Positions 27,810 through 39,221 are shown, numbered from the stretch's first letter. The stretch is 64,000 nt of DNA from Deinococcus ficus (GCF_003444775.1 NZ_CP021083.1:124001-188000), one strand, 5' to 3'. The notes: a model not told the origin generated them from the letters alone. Numbers and translations: made by a program.

Positions 27810-28565
27810 GTGAAATGCCTGCTGATCATCATCAGTGACCCGGCCCGCGCCGGCCTGTACGGGGCGCTCGCCCTGCAGGCCGGGGTGCGGGTCATCCAGG
27901 CGGAGGGAGCGCTGCACGCCCTGACCTTCCTGGAACGCGAGCAGGTGGACGCCATCATCTGCGAGGCCGACATGGAGGACATGGACGGCGACGAGTTCCG
28001 CACCGTGGTGCACGAGGAGGTCCGCACCGCGGGCGTCCCGGTGTTCGTGCTGCCCGACGGCCGGGAAATGGTCAAGCACCGGCACCTGGAACTCCCGGCC
28101 CTGACCGGCCCGGAGATCCTGGCGGAGGTCCTGGATGAACTCGGTGTGGACCGCGCGGCCTTCCCGGTGCCGGTGATCCGGCAGCCGGTCACGCACCTGG
28201 CCGGGCGGCTGGGCGTGTTCGGGCTGGCGGAGTTTCTCAGCTGGGTGCACGAGATGGAGTACAGCGGGCACTGGCTGGTCACGGTGGAGGACGAGGGCGG
28301 CAACAGCCGCTGCGCGCACCTGCTGATGACGGCCGGGGACCTGACGTACGCGGAGTTTGCCGGCATGACCGGCAAGGCGGCCCTGTTCTCGGTGATGCGC
28401 GACGTGACGCTGCACCCGCGGGCGTCGTTCGAGTTCGTGCGGATCGACACGCCGCTGCCGGTGCGCAGCGCCACGCTGATGAAGAACACGCCCCGCACCC
28501 TGATGGAGGTCGCGGTGGACCTCGACCACCTGGACGCGCACATTCAGGGGCTGGCGGTGTCCTGA
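27810..28565 (+). CDS. Pseudo-receiver plus PATAN (DUF4388)-like domain protein
   Basis: 251 residues from GTG 27810, with GGGAGG upstream. The first ~115 residues align with a receiver fold, but the phosphoacceptor position is Glu (EADMEDMDG where receivers have DxxMPxMDG) and the acidic pair of the pocket is reduced to ISD. The second half (AGRLGVFGLAEFLSWVHEMEYSG, then LLMTAGDLTYAEFAGMTGKAAL) resembles PATAN/DUF4388 domains found on response regulators in Deinococcus, cyanobacteria and myxobacteria. It probably acts as a phosphorylation-independent adaptor in this signalling operon. Confidence 0.7.
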   Translation: MKCLLIIISDPARAGLYGALALQAGVRVIQAEGALHALTFLEREQVDAIICEADMEDMDGDEFRTVVHEEVRTAGVPVFVLPDGREMVKHRHLELPALTGPEILAEVLDELGVDRAAFPVPVIRQPVTHLAGRLGVFGLAEFLSWVHEMEYSGHWLVTVEDEGGNSRCAHLLMTAGDLTYAEFAGMTGKAALFSVMRDVTLHPRASFEFVRIDTPLPVRSATLMKNTPRTLMEVAVDLDHLDAHIQGLAVS

Positions 28566-28690
28566 AGCGCGGTTCAGTCAGGGTTCTGTCGGACTTCGCG
28601 CCGTAGCGTGGGCGCACATCCCGCCCCTGCGGCCCCCCTTTCACCTTTCACGCGGACAGAAGCGTCCGCGGCCCTCACCCTGGAGAGTTC

Positions 28691-29470
28691 ATGCCCGAAA
28701 TCCTGATTGTCGACGACAGCATCAGCGTGCGCCGCGCGCTGGAGATCACCCTGCGCAACAACGCCATGCAGAGCCGCAGCACCGTGAGCGGCGAGGAGGC
28801 CATGGAGCTGCTGCACTCCGGCGCGTATCAGTGCGACGCGATGCTGGTGGACGTGATCATGCCCGGCATGAGCGGCATCGACGTGTGCCGCGCCGTGAAG
28901 GCCGATGGACGTTACGGGGGCCTGCCGGTCATCCTGATGAGCGGCAACGTGGACGACGAGATCCGCAGCCAGGCCAGGGAGGTCGGTGCGGACGGCGTGC
29001 TGCGCAAGCCCTTCCGGTCCGAGGAACTGATGCCGATGGTCGAGGGCATCCTGGCCCGCAGCGGGGAGACCGCGGGGGCCGAGGCGGGCGCGCCGCTGGA
29101 GGAGCCGGCCGGTGAGGCGGACGTGGCGGCCGAGCCTGCCACGTCCGGGGAGCGCATCCAGAACGCTCACCTTGACGCCCTGAACGAGGTGCTGCAGCGC
29201 TACGAGGACCACCCGCGCATGCTGGACGCCGTGATCCTGGACCGCGAGGGCCGGCCCATCCGGCAGACCGGCACGCGCCTGCCGGAGAACATCACGACCT
29301 TCGCGCGTTTCTTCACGAACACCGCCGGGGTGCTCGGGCAGCAGATGCTCGGGGAAGCGATTCAGGACGTGACGATCCGGTACGGCGCGCACGAGATGGT
29401 CATTCACAGCCTGCCCGGTCACTTCGTGATCGTGCTCCTCGGCGAAGGCGCCCACGCCCTGCAGGCCTGA
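28691..29470 (+). CDS. Response regulator fused to a roadblock/LC7-like domain
   Basis: 259 residues. The receiver (1-~120) is complete: ILIVDDSISVRRAL, phosphoacceptor Asp in MLVDVIMPGMSG, Ser in LMSGN and Lys in LRKPFRS. After an acidic linker, the last ~95 residues (LNEVLQRYEDHPRMLDAVILD, then LGQQMLGEAIQDVTIRYG and HSLPGHFVIVLLG) have the pattern of roadblock/LC7 proteins such as MglB, the partner of the small GTPase MglA. This suggests the operon signals to cell polarity. It follows the previous gene by 125 bp, so it may have its own promoter. A large terminator starts at its stop. Confidence 0.75.
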   Translation: MPEILIVDDSISVRRALEITLRNNAMQSRSTVSGEEAMELLHSGAYQCDAMLVDVIMPGMSGIDVCRAVKADGRYGGLPVILMSGNVDDEIRSQAREVGADGVLRKPFRSEELMPMVEGILARSGETAGAEAGAPLEEPAGEADVAAEPATSGERIQNAHLDALNEVLQRYEDHPRMLDAVILDREGRPIRQTGTRLPENITTFARFFTNTAGVLGQQMLGEAIQDVTIRYGAHEMVIHSLPGHFVIVLLGEGAHALQA

Positions 29471-29530
29471 ACGCCCACGCAGCGCGGCCCGGCCCCATCA
29501 GTGGCCGGGCCGCGCTGTTGTGTGGGCGTT
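29470..29530. terminator. Strong bidirectional terminator between convergent genes
   Basis: A perfect 14-bp stem (29481-29494 with 29503-29516) closes an 8-base loop, and an outer stem (29470-29478 with 29522-29530) extends it. The hairpin reaches exactly from the stop of the receiver-roadblock gene to the stop of the MATE gene. Confidence 0.85.
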
Positions 29531-30900
29531 CAGGTCACGGCGGGCAGGCCAGGCCGGGCGCGGTGCAGGAAGCGCCAGGTGAGCAGCGCCGAGGACGTGA
29601 GCAGCCCGGCGGTCAGGCCGAACCACAGGCCCTGCCCGCCCAGGCCCAGCGGGAAGGCCAGCAGGGCGCCCAGGCCCAGGCCGACCAGCCAGTAGGAGGC
29701 CAGGGAAATCAGCATGGGCACGCGGGTGTCCTGCAGGCCGCGCAGGGCGGCGTTGGCGGTGACCTGCAGGCCGTCGAAGGCCTGGAACAGCGCAGCGATC
29801 AGCAGGTACCCGGTGGCGGTGGCGACCAGCGCGGCGTTGGCAGGCGCGTGGGCGTCCACGAACAGGCCGATCACGGCGCGGGGGGCGAGCAGGTACAGCA
29901 GGCTCACGGTGAGCATGAACCCCACGGCGAGCTGCATGCCGATCAGCCCGGCGCGGCGGGCCTGGGCGGGCTGCTTGCGGCCGCTGAGGTGCGCCACGCG
30001 GATGCCGACGGCGGTGGACAGGCCCAGCGGGACCATGAAGGCGGCGGTGATGATCTGCAGGGCGACGTTGTGCGCGGCGAGGGTTTCGGTGCCGAACTGC
30101 GCCATCAGCAGGGACGTCACGCCGAACAGGCCCACCTCGGCGCCCAGGGTCAGGCCGATGGGCACGCCGACGTGCAGCAGCTGGCGGTACTCGCGTCGCA
30201 CCGCGCCGGCCGGCAGGGCCGCACCAGGGCGCAGGGCCGGCCAGGCGAAGCGCAGCAGGGTCAGGAACACCAGCCACAGGGTGAGCACGGTGCTCAGGAC
30301 CGGGCCGCGGAAGCCCAGGGGGGGCAGCGGGCCCCAGCCGAAGGCCAGGGCGGGCGCCAGGCCGGCGGACGCGGCGACGCCGAGCAGCAGCGCGGCCGTG
30401 ACGGTGCGGGGCTGCCCGGTCGCCTCGAGGATGCCGCGGCAGGTCATGAAGCCCATCGAGGCGGGCAGCACCAGCGCAAGCGTGCGCAGGGTCTCCTGAA
30501 TCAACCCGGCGTCGAGGCCGGCGGGGCTGCGCTGCGCGACCAGGGGCGCGCCCAGCCACAGCAGCGTCCCGAAGCCCAGGGCGAGGCTGGCGCCGAGCAG
30601 CGCGCCGGCCCGGGCGGTGACGCGCACGGCCTGGGGGTCCTGGGCGCCGTGCGCGGCGGCGACGCGCGCGGGAACGCTCAGCATGACGCCGACCAGGACC
30701 ATCAGGCCCAGGTTGAACAGGGCGTTGACGTACGCGATGGTGGCGAGTTCGGTGGTGCCCAGGCGGCCCATCACGGCCGTGCCGATCAGGGTCATGCCGT
30801 TGGAGGCGAACTGGGAGACCACGACCGGCACGGCGAGGGTCATGAGGTTGCGCCACTCCGGCCGGGGCGGGGCGGGGGGGGTGGGGGCGGGCCGGGTCAC
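29530..30900 (-). CDS. MATE family efflux transporter
   Basis: 456 residues with twelve hydrophobic helices in two similar halves. Typical MATE features include VVSQFASNGMTLIGTAVMGRLG near the N-terminus and VGVPIGLTLGAEVGLFGVTSLLM at the start of the second half. MATE proteins export drugs or metabolites using Na+ or H+ gradients; the substrate is unknown. The start is GTG 30900, placed there because TACACT lies exactly six bases upstream. Confidence 0.9.
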   Translation of the reverse strand: MTRPAPTPPAPPRPEWRNLMTLAVPVVVSQFASNGMTLIGTAVMGRLGTTELATIAYVNALFNLGLMVLVGVMLSVPARVAAAHGAQDPQAVRVTARAGALLGASLALGFGTLLWLGAPLVAQRSPAGLDAGLIQETLRTLALVLPASMGFMTCRGILEATGQPRTVTAALLLGVAASAGLAPALAFGWGPLPPLGFRGPVLSTVLTLWLVFLTLLRFAWPALRPGAALPAGAVRREYRQLLHVGVPIGLTLGAEVGLFGVTSLLMAQFGTETLAAHNVALQIITAAFMVPLGLSTAVGIRVAHLSGRKQPAQARRAGLIGMQLAVGFMLTVSLLYLLAPRAVIGLFVDAHAPANAALVATATGYLLIAALFQAFDGLQVTANAALRGLQDTRVPMLISLASYWLVGLGLGALLAFPLGLGGQGLWFGLTAGLLTSSALLTWRFLHRARPGLPAVT

Positions 30901-30912
30901 CGGGGCAGTGTA
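30901..30912 (-). promoter_or_regulatory. -10 box for leaderless MATE mRNA
   Basis: On the minus strand TACACT (30912-30907) is followed by six bases and GTG 30900, with no Shine-Dalgarno sequence. Confidence 0.5.
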
Positions 30913-30967
30913 GGCAGGCGGGCGCCGCCCCGCTGAGGAAAATGTCGGGTTTCAGCGGGGGGCGCGC

Positions 30968-32248
<1,281 letters not shown>

Positions 32249-32403
32249 GCTGGGGCTCCTGGGGAGGGGGGCCGGGAACCGCGGTGGCACAGGGCAGCGT
32301 CACGGCGGCCGGCGGGTGAATTGTCGTTGAGCTGATGCTAATGCAGGGAGCCCTGGCTTGGAGCGCGTGGTGCAGATGTTCCAGGAAGGCCGGACGATTA
32401 AAC

Positions 32404-32432
32404 TTGACTAAGTCACTCGGTTTACTCAAGAT
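32404..32432 (+). promoter_or_regulatory. Iron-type promoter/operator 1
   Basis: -35 TTGACT (32404-32409) and -10-like CAAGAT (32427-32432) are 17 bp apart. The flanks form an imperfect dyad, CTTGACTAA against TTTACTCAAG. A near-copy with the same spacing lies at 35319-35347, before the first permease gene. This suggests one metal-responsive regulator for both units (inferred). The -10 ends seven bases before ATG 32440. Confidence 0.65.
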
Positions 32433-32439
32433 GAGCAGC

Positions 32440-33387
32440 ATGACGTTCCGCTCTGCCCTGCTGCCCCTCACCCTGCTGCTCGCGGCCTCCGCCCAGGCCG
32501 TCACGATCAAGCACGACGAGGGCACCGCCACCCTCGGCAGCGTGCCCAAGCGCATCGTCGCGATGGACGAGGAGGCCCTGGGCTGGCTGGCCGCGCTGGG
32601 CGTCAGCGACCGCGTGGTCGGCCTGGGCAGCACCTACTTCACGCCCGCCGACCTCAGCGGCGGGAAGCTGAAACCCGACGTGCTCAAACGCGGGTTCTAC
32701 GGCCGCGTGAAACTGAACAGCCCCGCCTATATCGGCGACTGGACCGCCCCGAACCTCGAGACCATCACCGCCCTGAAACCCGACCTGATCGTGCGCCTCA
32801 CCTGGGACGGCAACCAGAATTACGACAAGCTCAGCAAGGTGGCCCCCACCGTGGGCTTCAAGGAAGGCGGCCCGGGCTTCTGGCAGGCCGGCCTGCGCGC
32901 CCTGGCCAAGGTCTTCGGGAAGCAGGCGGAGGCCGAGCGCGTCATCAAGCAGGTGAACGACACCAACCGCGCCAACGCCGCGAAGCTCCGGCAGGCCGGC
33001 GTGTTCACGAAGTACGACAAGGTCGTGGTGGTCGCGCCTTTCGCCGGAGGCAGCACCTGGGTGTACAGCACCGTGCGCCTGATCCCCGACCTGCGGGCCC
33101 TGGGCTTCAAGGACGGCCTGAACCTCGGCAAGTCCACCCTGGGCGTCGGGGCGCAGATCAGTGACGAGGCCCTGCTCGGGCTGGACAGGAAGACCCTGGT
33201 GGTGCTGTTCCCCCCCGGTGGCAAGTACAACGGCGCCGACGCCTTCCTGAAGACGCCCGCCGGGCAGAAACTCCGGGGCCAGAGCGTGCTGTACGTCCCG
33301 GAGGACTTCAGCCCGTACAGCGGCCCGCTGATCAGCCTGCGCAACAGCACCGAGCTCACCCGCCTGATTCTGGAGAAGGTGAAGTGA
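32440..33387 (+). CDS. Iron-siderophore/heme-type ABC transporter binding protein 1
   Basis: 315 residues from ATG 32440, preceded by a consensus-like promoter whose -10 box is seven bases upstream, so probably leaderless; ATG 32431 is less likely because it lies inside the -10. The N-terminus is a Sec signal ([15 protein letters not shown]) without a lipobox Cys. The FecB/BtuF-type fold shows as [33 protein letters not shown] and a C-terminal [13 protein letters not shown] helix. It captures a chelated iron or heme compound in the periplasm. The stop overlaps the next start (GTGA). Confidence 0.87.
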   Translation: MTFRSALLPLTLLLAASAQAVTIKHDEGTATLGSVPKRIVAMDEEALGWLAALGVSDRVVGLGSTYFTPADLSGGKLKPDVLKRGFYGRVKLNSPAYIGDWTAPNLETITALKPDLIVRLTWDGNQNYDKLSKVAPTVGFKEGGPGFWQAGLRALAKVFGKQAEAERVIKQVNDTNRANAAKLRQAGVFTKYDKVVVVAPFAGGSTWVYSTVRLIPDLRALGFKDGLNLGKSTLGVGAQISDEALLGLDRKTLVVLFPPGGKYNGADAFLKTPAGQKLRGQSVLYVPEDFSPYSGPLISLRNSTELTRLILEKVK

Positions 33388-34313
33388 GGCGCGCCGCCCT
33401 GCTGACCGCCGCCCTGTGGGGCGCGGGCGCCTCGGCGCAGAGCGTCACGGTGCCCCACCTGATGGGCCAGACGACCCTGGCCCACGTCCCGAAGCGGATC
33501 GTGGTGCTGGAGTTCAGCTTCATGGACGCCCTGGCGAAACTGGGCGTCCGGCCCGTCGGGATCGCCGCCGACGGCGACAAGGCCGACGTGGTCCTGCCGC
33601 ACCTGAAGAAGTACTACCCGGCTGGGAGCGTCACCCTGGTCGGCAACCGGCACGCGCCCAGCCTGGAGAAGATCCTGGCGCTGAAACCCGACCTGATCAT
33701 CGCCGACGAGAACGACCACAAGACGCTGTACCCGCAACTGCAGAAGATCGCCCCCACCTTGCTGTTCCGCTCGTACCGCGGCAGCTACCAGGACCAGATC
33801 GAGCAGTTCAGCCTGATCAGCCGCCTGGTGCGCAAGGAGGCCCTGGGCCGGACCTTCCTGGCCCGCCACACGGCGCTGCTCAGCCGGGCGCGCGCCACCA
33901 GCAGGCCCGCCGCGGGGCGGGTGGTGGTGGGCGTGCTGGCCCCCACCGGGTTCTTCGTGCACAGCGACCAGAGTTACGTGGGCAGCCTGCTGGAGGTGCT
34001 GGGCCGCACCAATCCCAGCCTGAACCGCGACGGGCAGACCCAGTACGCCGTGAGCATGGAAGGCCTGCTCGCCCTGAACCCGGACACCCTGATCGTGCTG
34101 TACAACCCCGAGGACGAGGCCGTGTACCGCAAGTTCGCCGCCGACCCGGTCGTGAAGCGCCTCCCGGCCGCCCGCGCCAACCGCATCCACACCTTCAACC
34201 GGGACGACTGGGCGAAAGGCCGCGGGATCATCGGGCTGGAAGGCATCCTGAACGACATGGTCGCCAGCCGCGTGCTGAGCGGTGAACCCAGCCGGGTACC
34301 ATGGACCCGATGA
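33384..34313 (+). CDS. Iron-siderophore ABC transporter binding protein 2
   Basis: 309 residues from GTG 33384, overlapping the previous stop. There is a short signal peptide ([18 protein letters not shown]). Core motifs are [36 protein letters not shown] and [17 protein letters not shown]. It is much closer to binding protein 3 (36415) than to protein 1; both carry the FSFMD/YSFLD and FNRDxW blocks. Probably an Fe(III)-hydroxamate or citrate-type binder. Confidence 0.87.
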   Translation: MRRAALLTAALWGAGASAQSVTVPHLMGQTTLAHVPKRIVVLEFSFMDALAKLGVRPVGIAADGDKADVVLPHLKKYYPAGSVTLVGNRHAPSLEKILALKPDLIIADENDHKTLYPQLQKIAPTLLFRSYRGSYQDQIEQFSLISRLVRKEALGRTFLARHTALLSRARATSRPAAGRVVVGVLAPTGFFVHSDQSYVGSLLEVLGRTNPSLNRDGQTQYAVSMEGLLALNPDTLIVLYNPEDEAVYRKFAADPVVKRLPAARANRIHTFNRDDWAKGRGIIGLEGILNDMVASRVLSGEPSRVPWTR

Positions 34314-34347
34314 GCGCCGCCCCCTCCGCCCCAAGGCAGCCCCGCCG

Positions 34348-35283
34348 ATGACCGCCGCGGCTGCCGGGTCCGCCCGGCTGCCGCTGTGCGCGGACCTGTC
34401 CCGCGCGGCGGGCGAGGACCCCATCGGCACCGCGCCGCACTGGCAGGAGGTCACGGTCCTGGAACTCGACGTGCCGATATGGGCGCGGGTGCGGGACGTG
34501 GCCGGCTGGACGGCGGAACAGGCGGGCGTCTTCGAGCGCCTGCGCGGCAAGGTGGAGGCCTCCGGCGCGGGCTTCGGCCTGCTGATGAGCGCGCCGGAAA
34601 CGCCGGGCGCGCCGCTGCGGGTGAGGTATTACGCGCTGGGCGCGGGCGGGTACGCGCGGCGGGACTTCACGTCGGACCGGCCGCAGGACGACTGGGCGCG
34701 CGGCCTGACCGACACGCTGCTGGAGCCCGCGAACCTCGATGGCTGGGCGGAGGTCACGCCGCCGGCCGGGCCGGACTGGCACGTGTGCACGCACGGCACG
34801 GTGGACGCCGCCTGCGGGAAATACGGCGTGCCGGTGTACCAGGGCCTGCGCGCGGGGAACGTGCGGGCCTGGCGGACTGGGCATTTCGGCGGGCACCGCT
34901 TCGCGGCGACGGCGGTGGACCTGCCGGCCGGGCTGCTGTGGGCGCACCTGACCCCGGACCTCGCCCGGCGGGTGGCGCGGCGCGCCGTGGCCCCCGCCGA
35001 GGTGCGCGGGCACCTGCGGGGCTACGCGGGCCTGCCGCCGGTGGCGCAGGTCGTGGACCGCGAACTCCTCGTGCGGCGCGGCTGGGCGTGGCTGGACGCG
35101 CCGCGCCGCGCGGACGTGCAGGCAGACGACGAGGGCTGGACGGTGGCGCTGCATCACGGGGTCGGCGAGGTGGCCGGGTCGGTTACTGCGCGGGTGACGC
35201 CGGCGCCGGGGCTGAAGGTGCCCGGATCGAGCCACAAAACCGAGTGGATGGACGTCAAGCAGTATCACGTGGAATGGTCGTGA
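34348..35283 (+). CDS. Sucrase/ferredoxin-like [2Fe-2S] protein
   Basis: 311 residues from ATG 34348. The key motif is VCTHG (C147) and AACGKYG (C156), then TGHFGGHRFAAT with H179 and H183. This Cys/His set matches the Suc_Fer-like family, including yeast Apd1, which binds a [2Fe-2S] cluster with mixed Cys and His ligands. It sits inside an iron-uptake cluster, between a binding protein and the permease operon, so a role in reducing ferric chelates after import is plausible but inferred. There is no clear ribosome-binding site. Confidence 0.78.
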   Translation: MTAAAAGSARLPLCADLSRAAGEDPIGTAPHWQEVTVLELDVPIWARVRDVAGWTAEQAGVFERLRGKVEASGAGFGLLMSAPETPGAPLRVRYYALGAGGYARRDFTSDRPQDDWARGLTDTLLEPANLDGWAEVTPPAGPDWHVCTHGTVDAACGKYGVPVYQGLRAGNVRAWRTGHFGGHRFAATAVDLPAGLLWAHLTPDLARRVARRAVAPAEVRGHLRGYAGLPPVAQVVDRELLVRRGWAWLDAPRRADVQADDEGWTVALHHGVGEVAGSVTARVTPAPGLKVPGSSHKTEWMDVKQYHVEWS

Positions 35284-35318
35284 ACGCGGACGCCCCCCGG
35301 CAGCCCCCGGCGCGAAAC

Positions 35319-35347
35319 TTGACTGTCTTGCTCGGTTTATTCAGGAT
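35319..35347 (+). promoter_or_regulatory. Iron-type promoter/operator 2
   Basis: TTGACT (35319-35324), a 17-bp spacer and CAGGAT (35342-35347). It shares AAACTTGACT, then CTCGGTTTA and TCA in the same register, with the element at 32404-32432. It would give a leader of about 30 nt before ATG 35384. Confidence 0.65.
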
Positions 35348-35383
35348 AAGGGGTCGCGTGGCTCCGCCTCGCCCTCACCGCCC

Positions 35384-36394
35384 ATGACCAGCGCCCCCCT
35401 CCCCCTGACCCGACCCCGCAGCACGCGGCCCCTGTGGCTCTTCGCGGGGGTCGTCGCCGTCTTCGGGGCGCTGCTCGGCTCCCTCGCCCTGGGCGCCACC
35501 GACCTGCCCCTGGACCGCACCCTGGCCGTGCTGCTCCACCCGGACGACACCAACGAGAGCCTGATCGTGCACACCCTGCGCCTCCCCCGCACTCTGGTCG
35601 CCCTGCTCGCCGGTGCGGCCCTGGGCGTCTCGGGCCTGATGCTGCAGGGCGTCACCCGCAATCCCCTCGCCGACCCCGGCATCCTGGGCGTCGAGGCGGG
35701 CGGGGCGCTCGGCATCCTGCTGATGGTGGTGTTCTTCCCCGCCGCGCCCGGCTGGGCCTTCGTGCCCGCCGCGTTCGCCGGCGGGACCCTGGCCGCCCTG
35801 GTGGCGTACTCCGTGGCGCGCAGCGTGGGCATCACGCCCCTGCGCCTGGCGCTCGCCGGCGTGGCCGTCGCCAGCCTGGTCGGCGCGGCCACCCGCTCCG
35901 TGCAGATCCTCTTCGAGGACCGTGCCCAGGGCGCCCTGTTCGCGCTGTCCGGCAGCGTCGCCGGGCGCGGCTGGGAACAGGTGGCCCAGCTCGGCCCCTG
36001 GCTGACGGCCGGGCTGCTCGCCGCGCTGCTCCTCACGCCCAAACTCAACATCCTCTCCCTCGGCGAGGACGTCGCCCGCAGCCTCGGCAGCCGCACCGAA
36101 CAGGACTCGGCGGTGATCACCGGGCTGGGCGTGCTGCTGGCCGCCGCGTCCGTGAGCGTGGTCGGCCCGATCGGCTTCGTGGGCCTGGTCGTGCCGCACG
36201 CCGCCCGCGCCCTGGTCGGCCCGGACCACCGTTACGCCCTGCCGCTCGCCGCGCTGCTGGGCGCCTCGTTCCTGACCGCAGCCGACATCGTCGCCCGCCT
36301 GATCGCCCGCCCCGCCGAGACGCCCGTCGGCATTCTCGTCGCCGCCGCCGGCGCACCGTTCTTCGTGCTGCTGGCCCGCCGGATCGGCCGCTGA
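35384..36394 (+). CDS. FecCD-type iron ABC transporter permease 1
   Basis: 336 residues, about ten membrane helices. Family landmarks are LRLPRTLVALLAGAALGVSGLMLQGVTRNPLADP near the N-terminus (split across two conserved blocks), the cytoplasmic coupling loop LGEDVARSLG and VGPIGFVGLVVPHAARALVG. It pairs with the second permease (37370) as half of a heterodimeric channel for chelated iron. ATG 35384 is the first start after the mapped promoter. Confidence 0.92.
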   Translation: MTSAPLPLTRPRSTRPLWLFAGVVAVFGALLGSLALGATDLPLDRTLAVLLHPDDTNESLIVHTLRLPRTLVALLAGAALGVSGLMLQGVTRNPLADPGILGVEAGGALGILLMVVFFPAAPGWAFVPAAFAGGTLAALVAYSVARSVGITPLRLALAGVAVASLVGAATRSVQILFEDRAQGALFALSGSVAGRGWEQVAQLGPWLTAGLLAALLLTPKLNILSLGEDVARSLGSRTEQDSAVITGLGVLLAAASVSVVGPIGFVGLVVPHAARALVGPDHRYALPLAALLGASFLTAADIVARLIARPAETPVGILVAAAGAPFFVLLARRIGR

Positions 36395-36414
36395 GGCCCA
36401 AGAGAGGTTCCCCC

Positions 36415-37338
36415 ATGAAGACAACCGCCCTGACCCTGAGCGCCCTGACCCTGCTGACCGCCGCGGCCGCCGTGACCGTCAAGCACGAGCGCGGCACCCT
36501 GGACCTCAAGACCCCCGCCAAGCGCGTCGTGGCGCTGGAGTACTCCTTCCTGGACACCCTGCTCGCCCTGGGCGTCAAACCCGTCGGGGCCACCCTGGGC
36601 ACCCAGGGCGGCGACCGGGGCGCGCCCCCCTACCTGGCCGGGCGCGTGGCCGGCATCACCTCCACCGGCAGCCGCGCGCAGCCCAGCTTCGAGCTGATGG
36701 CCGCCAGCAAACCCGACCTGATCCTCGCGGACGCCTTCGTGCACACCGACATCTACCCGCAGCTCTCCCGCGTGGCGCCCACCGCCGCCTTCCAGAGCCG
36801 GCGCGGCAGCCTGGACGACCTGAACGCCCAGACGCTCGCCATCGGGCAGCTCGTCGGCCGCGAAGCCGCCGCCCGGCGCCTGCTCGCCGACCAGAAGAGC
36901 CTGATTAGCAAGGCCCGGGCCTTCGCCAACCCCAAGGCGCCGGCCTTCGTGGCGGGCGTCGTCACGCCCAAGTCCTTCACCGTGCACACCAACGAGAGCT
37001 TCGTCGGCAGTTTCCTGGAGGACCTCGGGCGGAAGAACGCCGTGAAGGTCCGCGGCACCGAAACGCAGTACGAGCTGTCCCTGGAAGGCCTGGTGGCGCT
37101 GCAGCCGCAGACGCTGATCCTGTTCACCGCGCCCGACGAGACGCCCATCACCGAAAGCTGGAAGAAAAACCCCCTGTGGCAGAAGCTGCCGGCCGTCGCC
37201 CGCGGCCGCGTGTACGAGTTCAACCGCGACAACTGGACCCGCGGCCGCGGTCCGCTCGCGCTGAAACTGATGGTGGCCGAGACGATCAAGAGCCGCCTGC
37301 TGCAAGACGCCGCCCCCACCGCCGACTTCAGGTACTGA
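36415..37338 (+). CDS. Iron-siderophore ABC transporter binding protein 3
   Basis: 307 residues. The Sec signal is KTTALTLSALTLLTAAAA, with no lipobox. Core motifs are AKRVVALEYSFLDTLLALGVK, ELMAASKPDLILAD and YEFNRDNWTRGRGPLALK. It sits between the two permease genes, so it is probably the main partner of this transporter, while proteins 1 and 2 broaden the range of chelates. GAGAGG lies upstream of ATG 36415. Confidence 0.88.
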   Translation: MKTTALTLSALTLLTAAAAVTVKHERGTLDLKTPAKRVVALEYSFLDTLLALGVKPVGATLGTQGGDRGAPPYLAGRVAGITSTGSRAQPSFELMAASKPDLILADAFVHTDIYPQLSRVAPTAAFQSRRGSLDDLNAQTLAIGQLVGREAAARRLLADQKSLISKARAFANPKAPAFVAGVVTPKSFTVHTNESFVGSFLEDLGRKNAVKVRGTETQYELSLEGLVALQPQTLILFTAPDETPITESWKKNPLWQKLPAVARGRVYEFNRDNWTRGRGPLALKLMVAETIKSRLLQDAAPTADFRY

Positions 37339-37369
37339 TGCCCCGGCGCCCCGCCCCGCAGGACCCGGC

Positions 37370-38404
37370 ATGACCGGCGCCCCCGCTCCCGGGTTCGCGG
37401 CCCGCTACACCACGCCCCGGGCAGTGACCGTGGCGTTGCTGCTCACGGCGCTGACCCTGCTGCTGGGCGTGCTGGCCCTGGGCCTCGGGGCGGTCCGCAC
37501 GCCCGCCCCGGACGTGCTGCGCGTCCTCACCGGCGGCGGGGACGACCTGACCCGGCAGCTCGTGCTCGAACTCCGCGCGCCGCGCATCCTCACGGCGGTC
37601 CTGACCGGGGCCATGTTCGCGGCGTCCGGCGCGATGCTGCAGGGCGTGATCCGCAACCCCCTGGCCTCCCCCGACATCATCGGCGTGGGCGCCGGCGCAG
37701 GACTGGCGGCCACCGCGTTCCTGCTCGCCTGGCCGGACGCCCCGCCCGGCGGGCTGCCCTGGGCGGCGCTGGCCGGCGCGTGGGGCGGGTTCGGGCTGGT
37801 GCTGCTGCTTTCCCACGAATGGCAGGGCCGGCGCCGCGGCGCGCTGCATCCCGTCCGCCTGGCCCTCGTGGGCGTCGCCGTGGCCGCGGCCCTGGGCGCC
37901 GCGCAGCAGCTGATCCTGGTGCGCGCCCCGGACGGCCTGGGCTCCGCCCTGAGCTTCCTGACCGGCAGCGTGTACGGCGCCGACGCCGCCCGCGTCACCC
38001 GCGTGCTGCCCTGGGCGCTGATCCTGCTGCCGGCCGGCCTGCTGCTCTCCCGCACCCTGGACGTCCTGAACCTCGGTGAGGACCTCGCCACCAGCCTCGG
38101 CACCCGCGTCGGCGCGGCGCGGCTGCTGGCCCTCAGTGTCGCCGTGGCGCTGGCCGGCGCGGCCGTGACCGGCGCCGGCATCCTGGGCTTCGTGGGCCTG
38201 CTTGCCCCGCACCTCGCGCGGCTCCTCGTGGGCGGCAAGCACGGCCGGCTGCTGCCGGTCGCCATGCTCCTCGGCGCCCTGCTCGTCCTGGCCGCCGACA
38301 CCCTCGGTCGCGCCCTGCTGCCCCCGCTGGAAGTCCCCGCCGGGATCTTCACCACCCTGGTCGGCGCGCCCTACTTCCTGTACCTCCTCCGGAACACCCG
38401 GTGA
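37370..38404 (+). CDS. FecCD-type iron ABC transporter permease 2
   Basis: 344 residues, about ten helices. Shared landmarks with permease 1 are LRAPRILTAVLTGAMFAASGAML followed by NPLASPDIIG, the coupling loop LGEDLATSLG and GILGFVGLLAPHLARLLVG. It forms the second half of the channel. Spacing to the ATPase gene is 19 bp, so they are co-transcribed. Confidence 0.92.
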   Translation: MTGAPAPGFAARYTTPRAVTVALLLTALTLLLGVLALGLGAVRTPAPDVLRVLTGGGDDLTRQLVLELRAPRILTAVLTGAMFAASGAMLQGVIRNPLASPDIIGVGAGAGLAATAFLLAWPDAPPGGLPWAALAGAWGGFGLVLLLSHEWQGRRRGALHPVRLALVGVAVAAALGAAQQLILVRAPDGLGSALSFLTGSVYGADAARVTRVLPWALILLPAGLLLSRTLDVLNLGEDLATSLGTRVGAARLLALSVAVALAGAAVTGAGILGFVGLLAPHLARLLVGGKHGRLLPVAMLLGALLVLAADTLGRALLPPLEVPAGIFTTLVGAPYFLYLLRNTR

Positions 38405-38423
38405 CCCCGCAAGAAGGCCCCCC

Positions 38424-39221
<798 letters not shown>

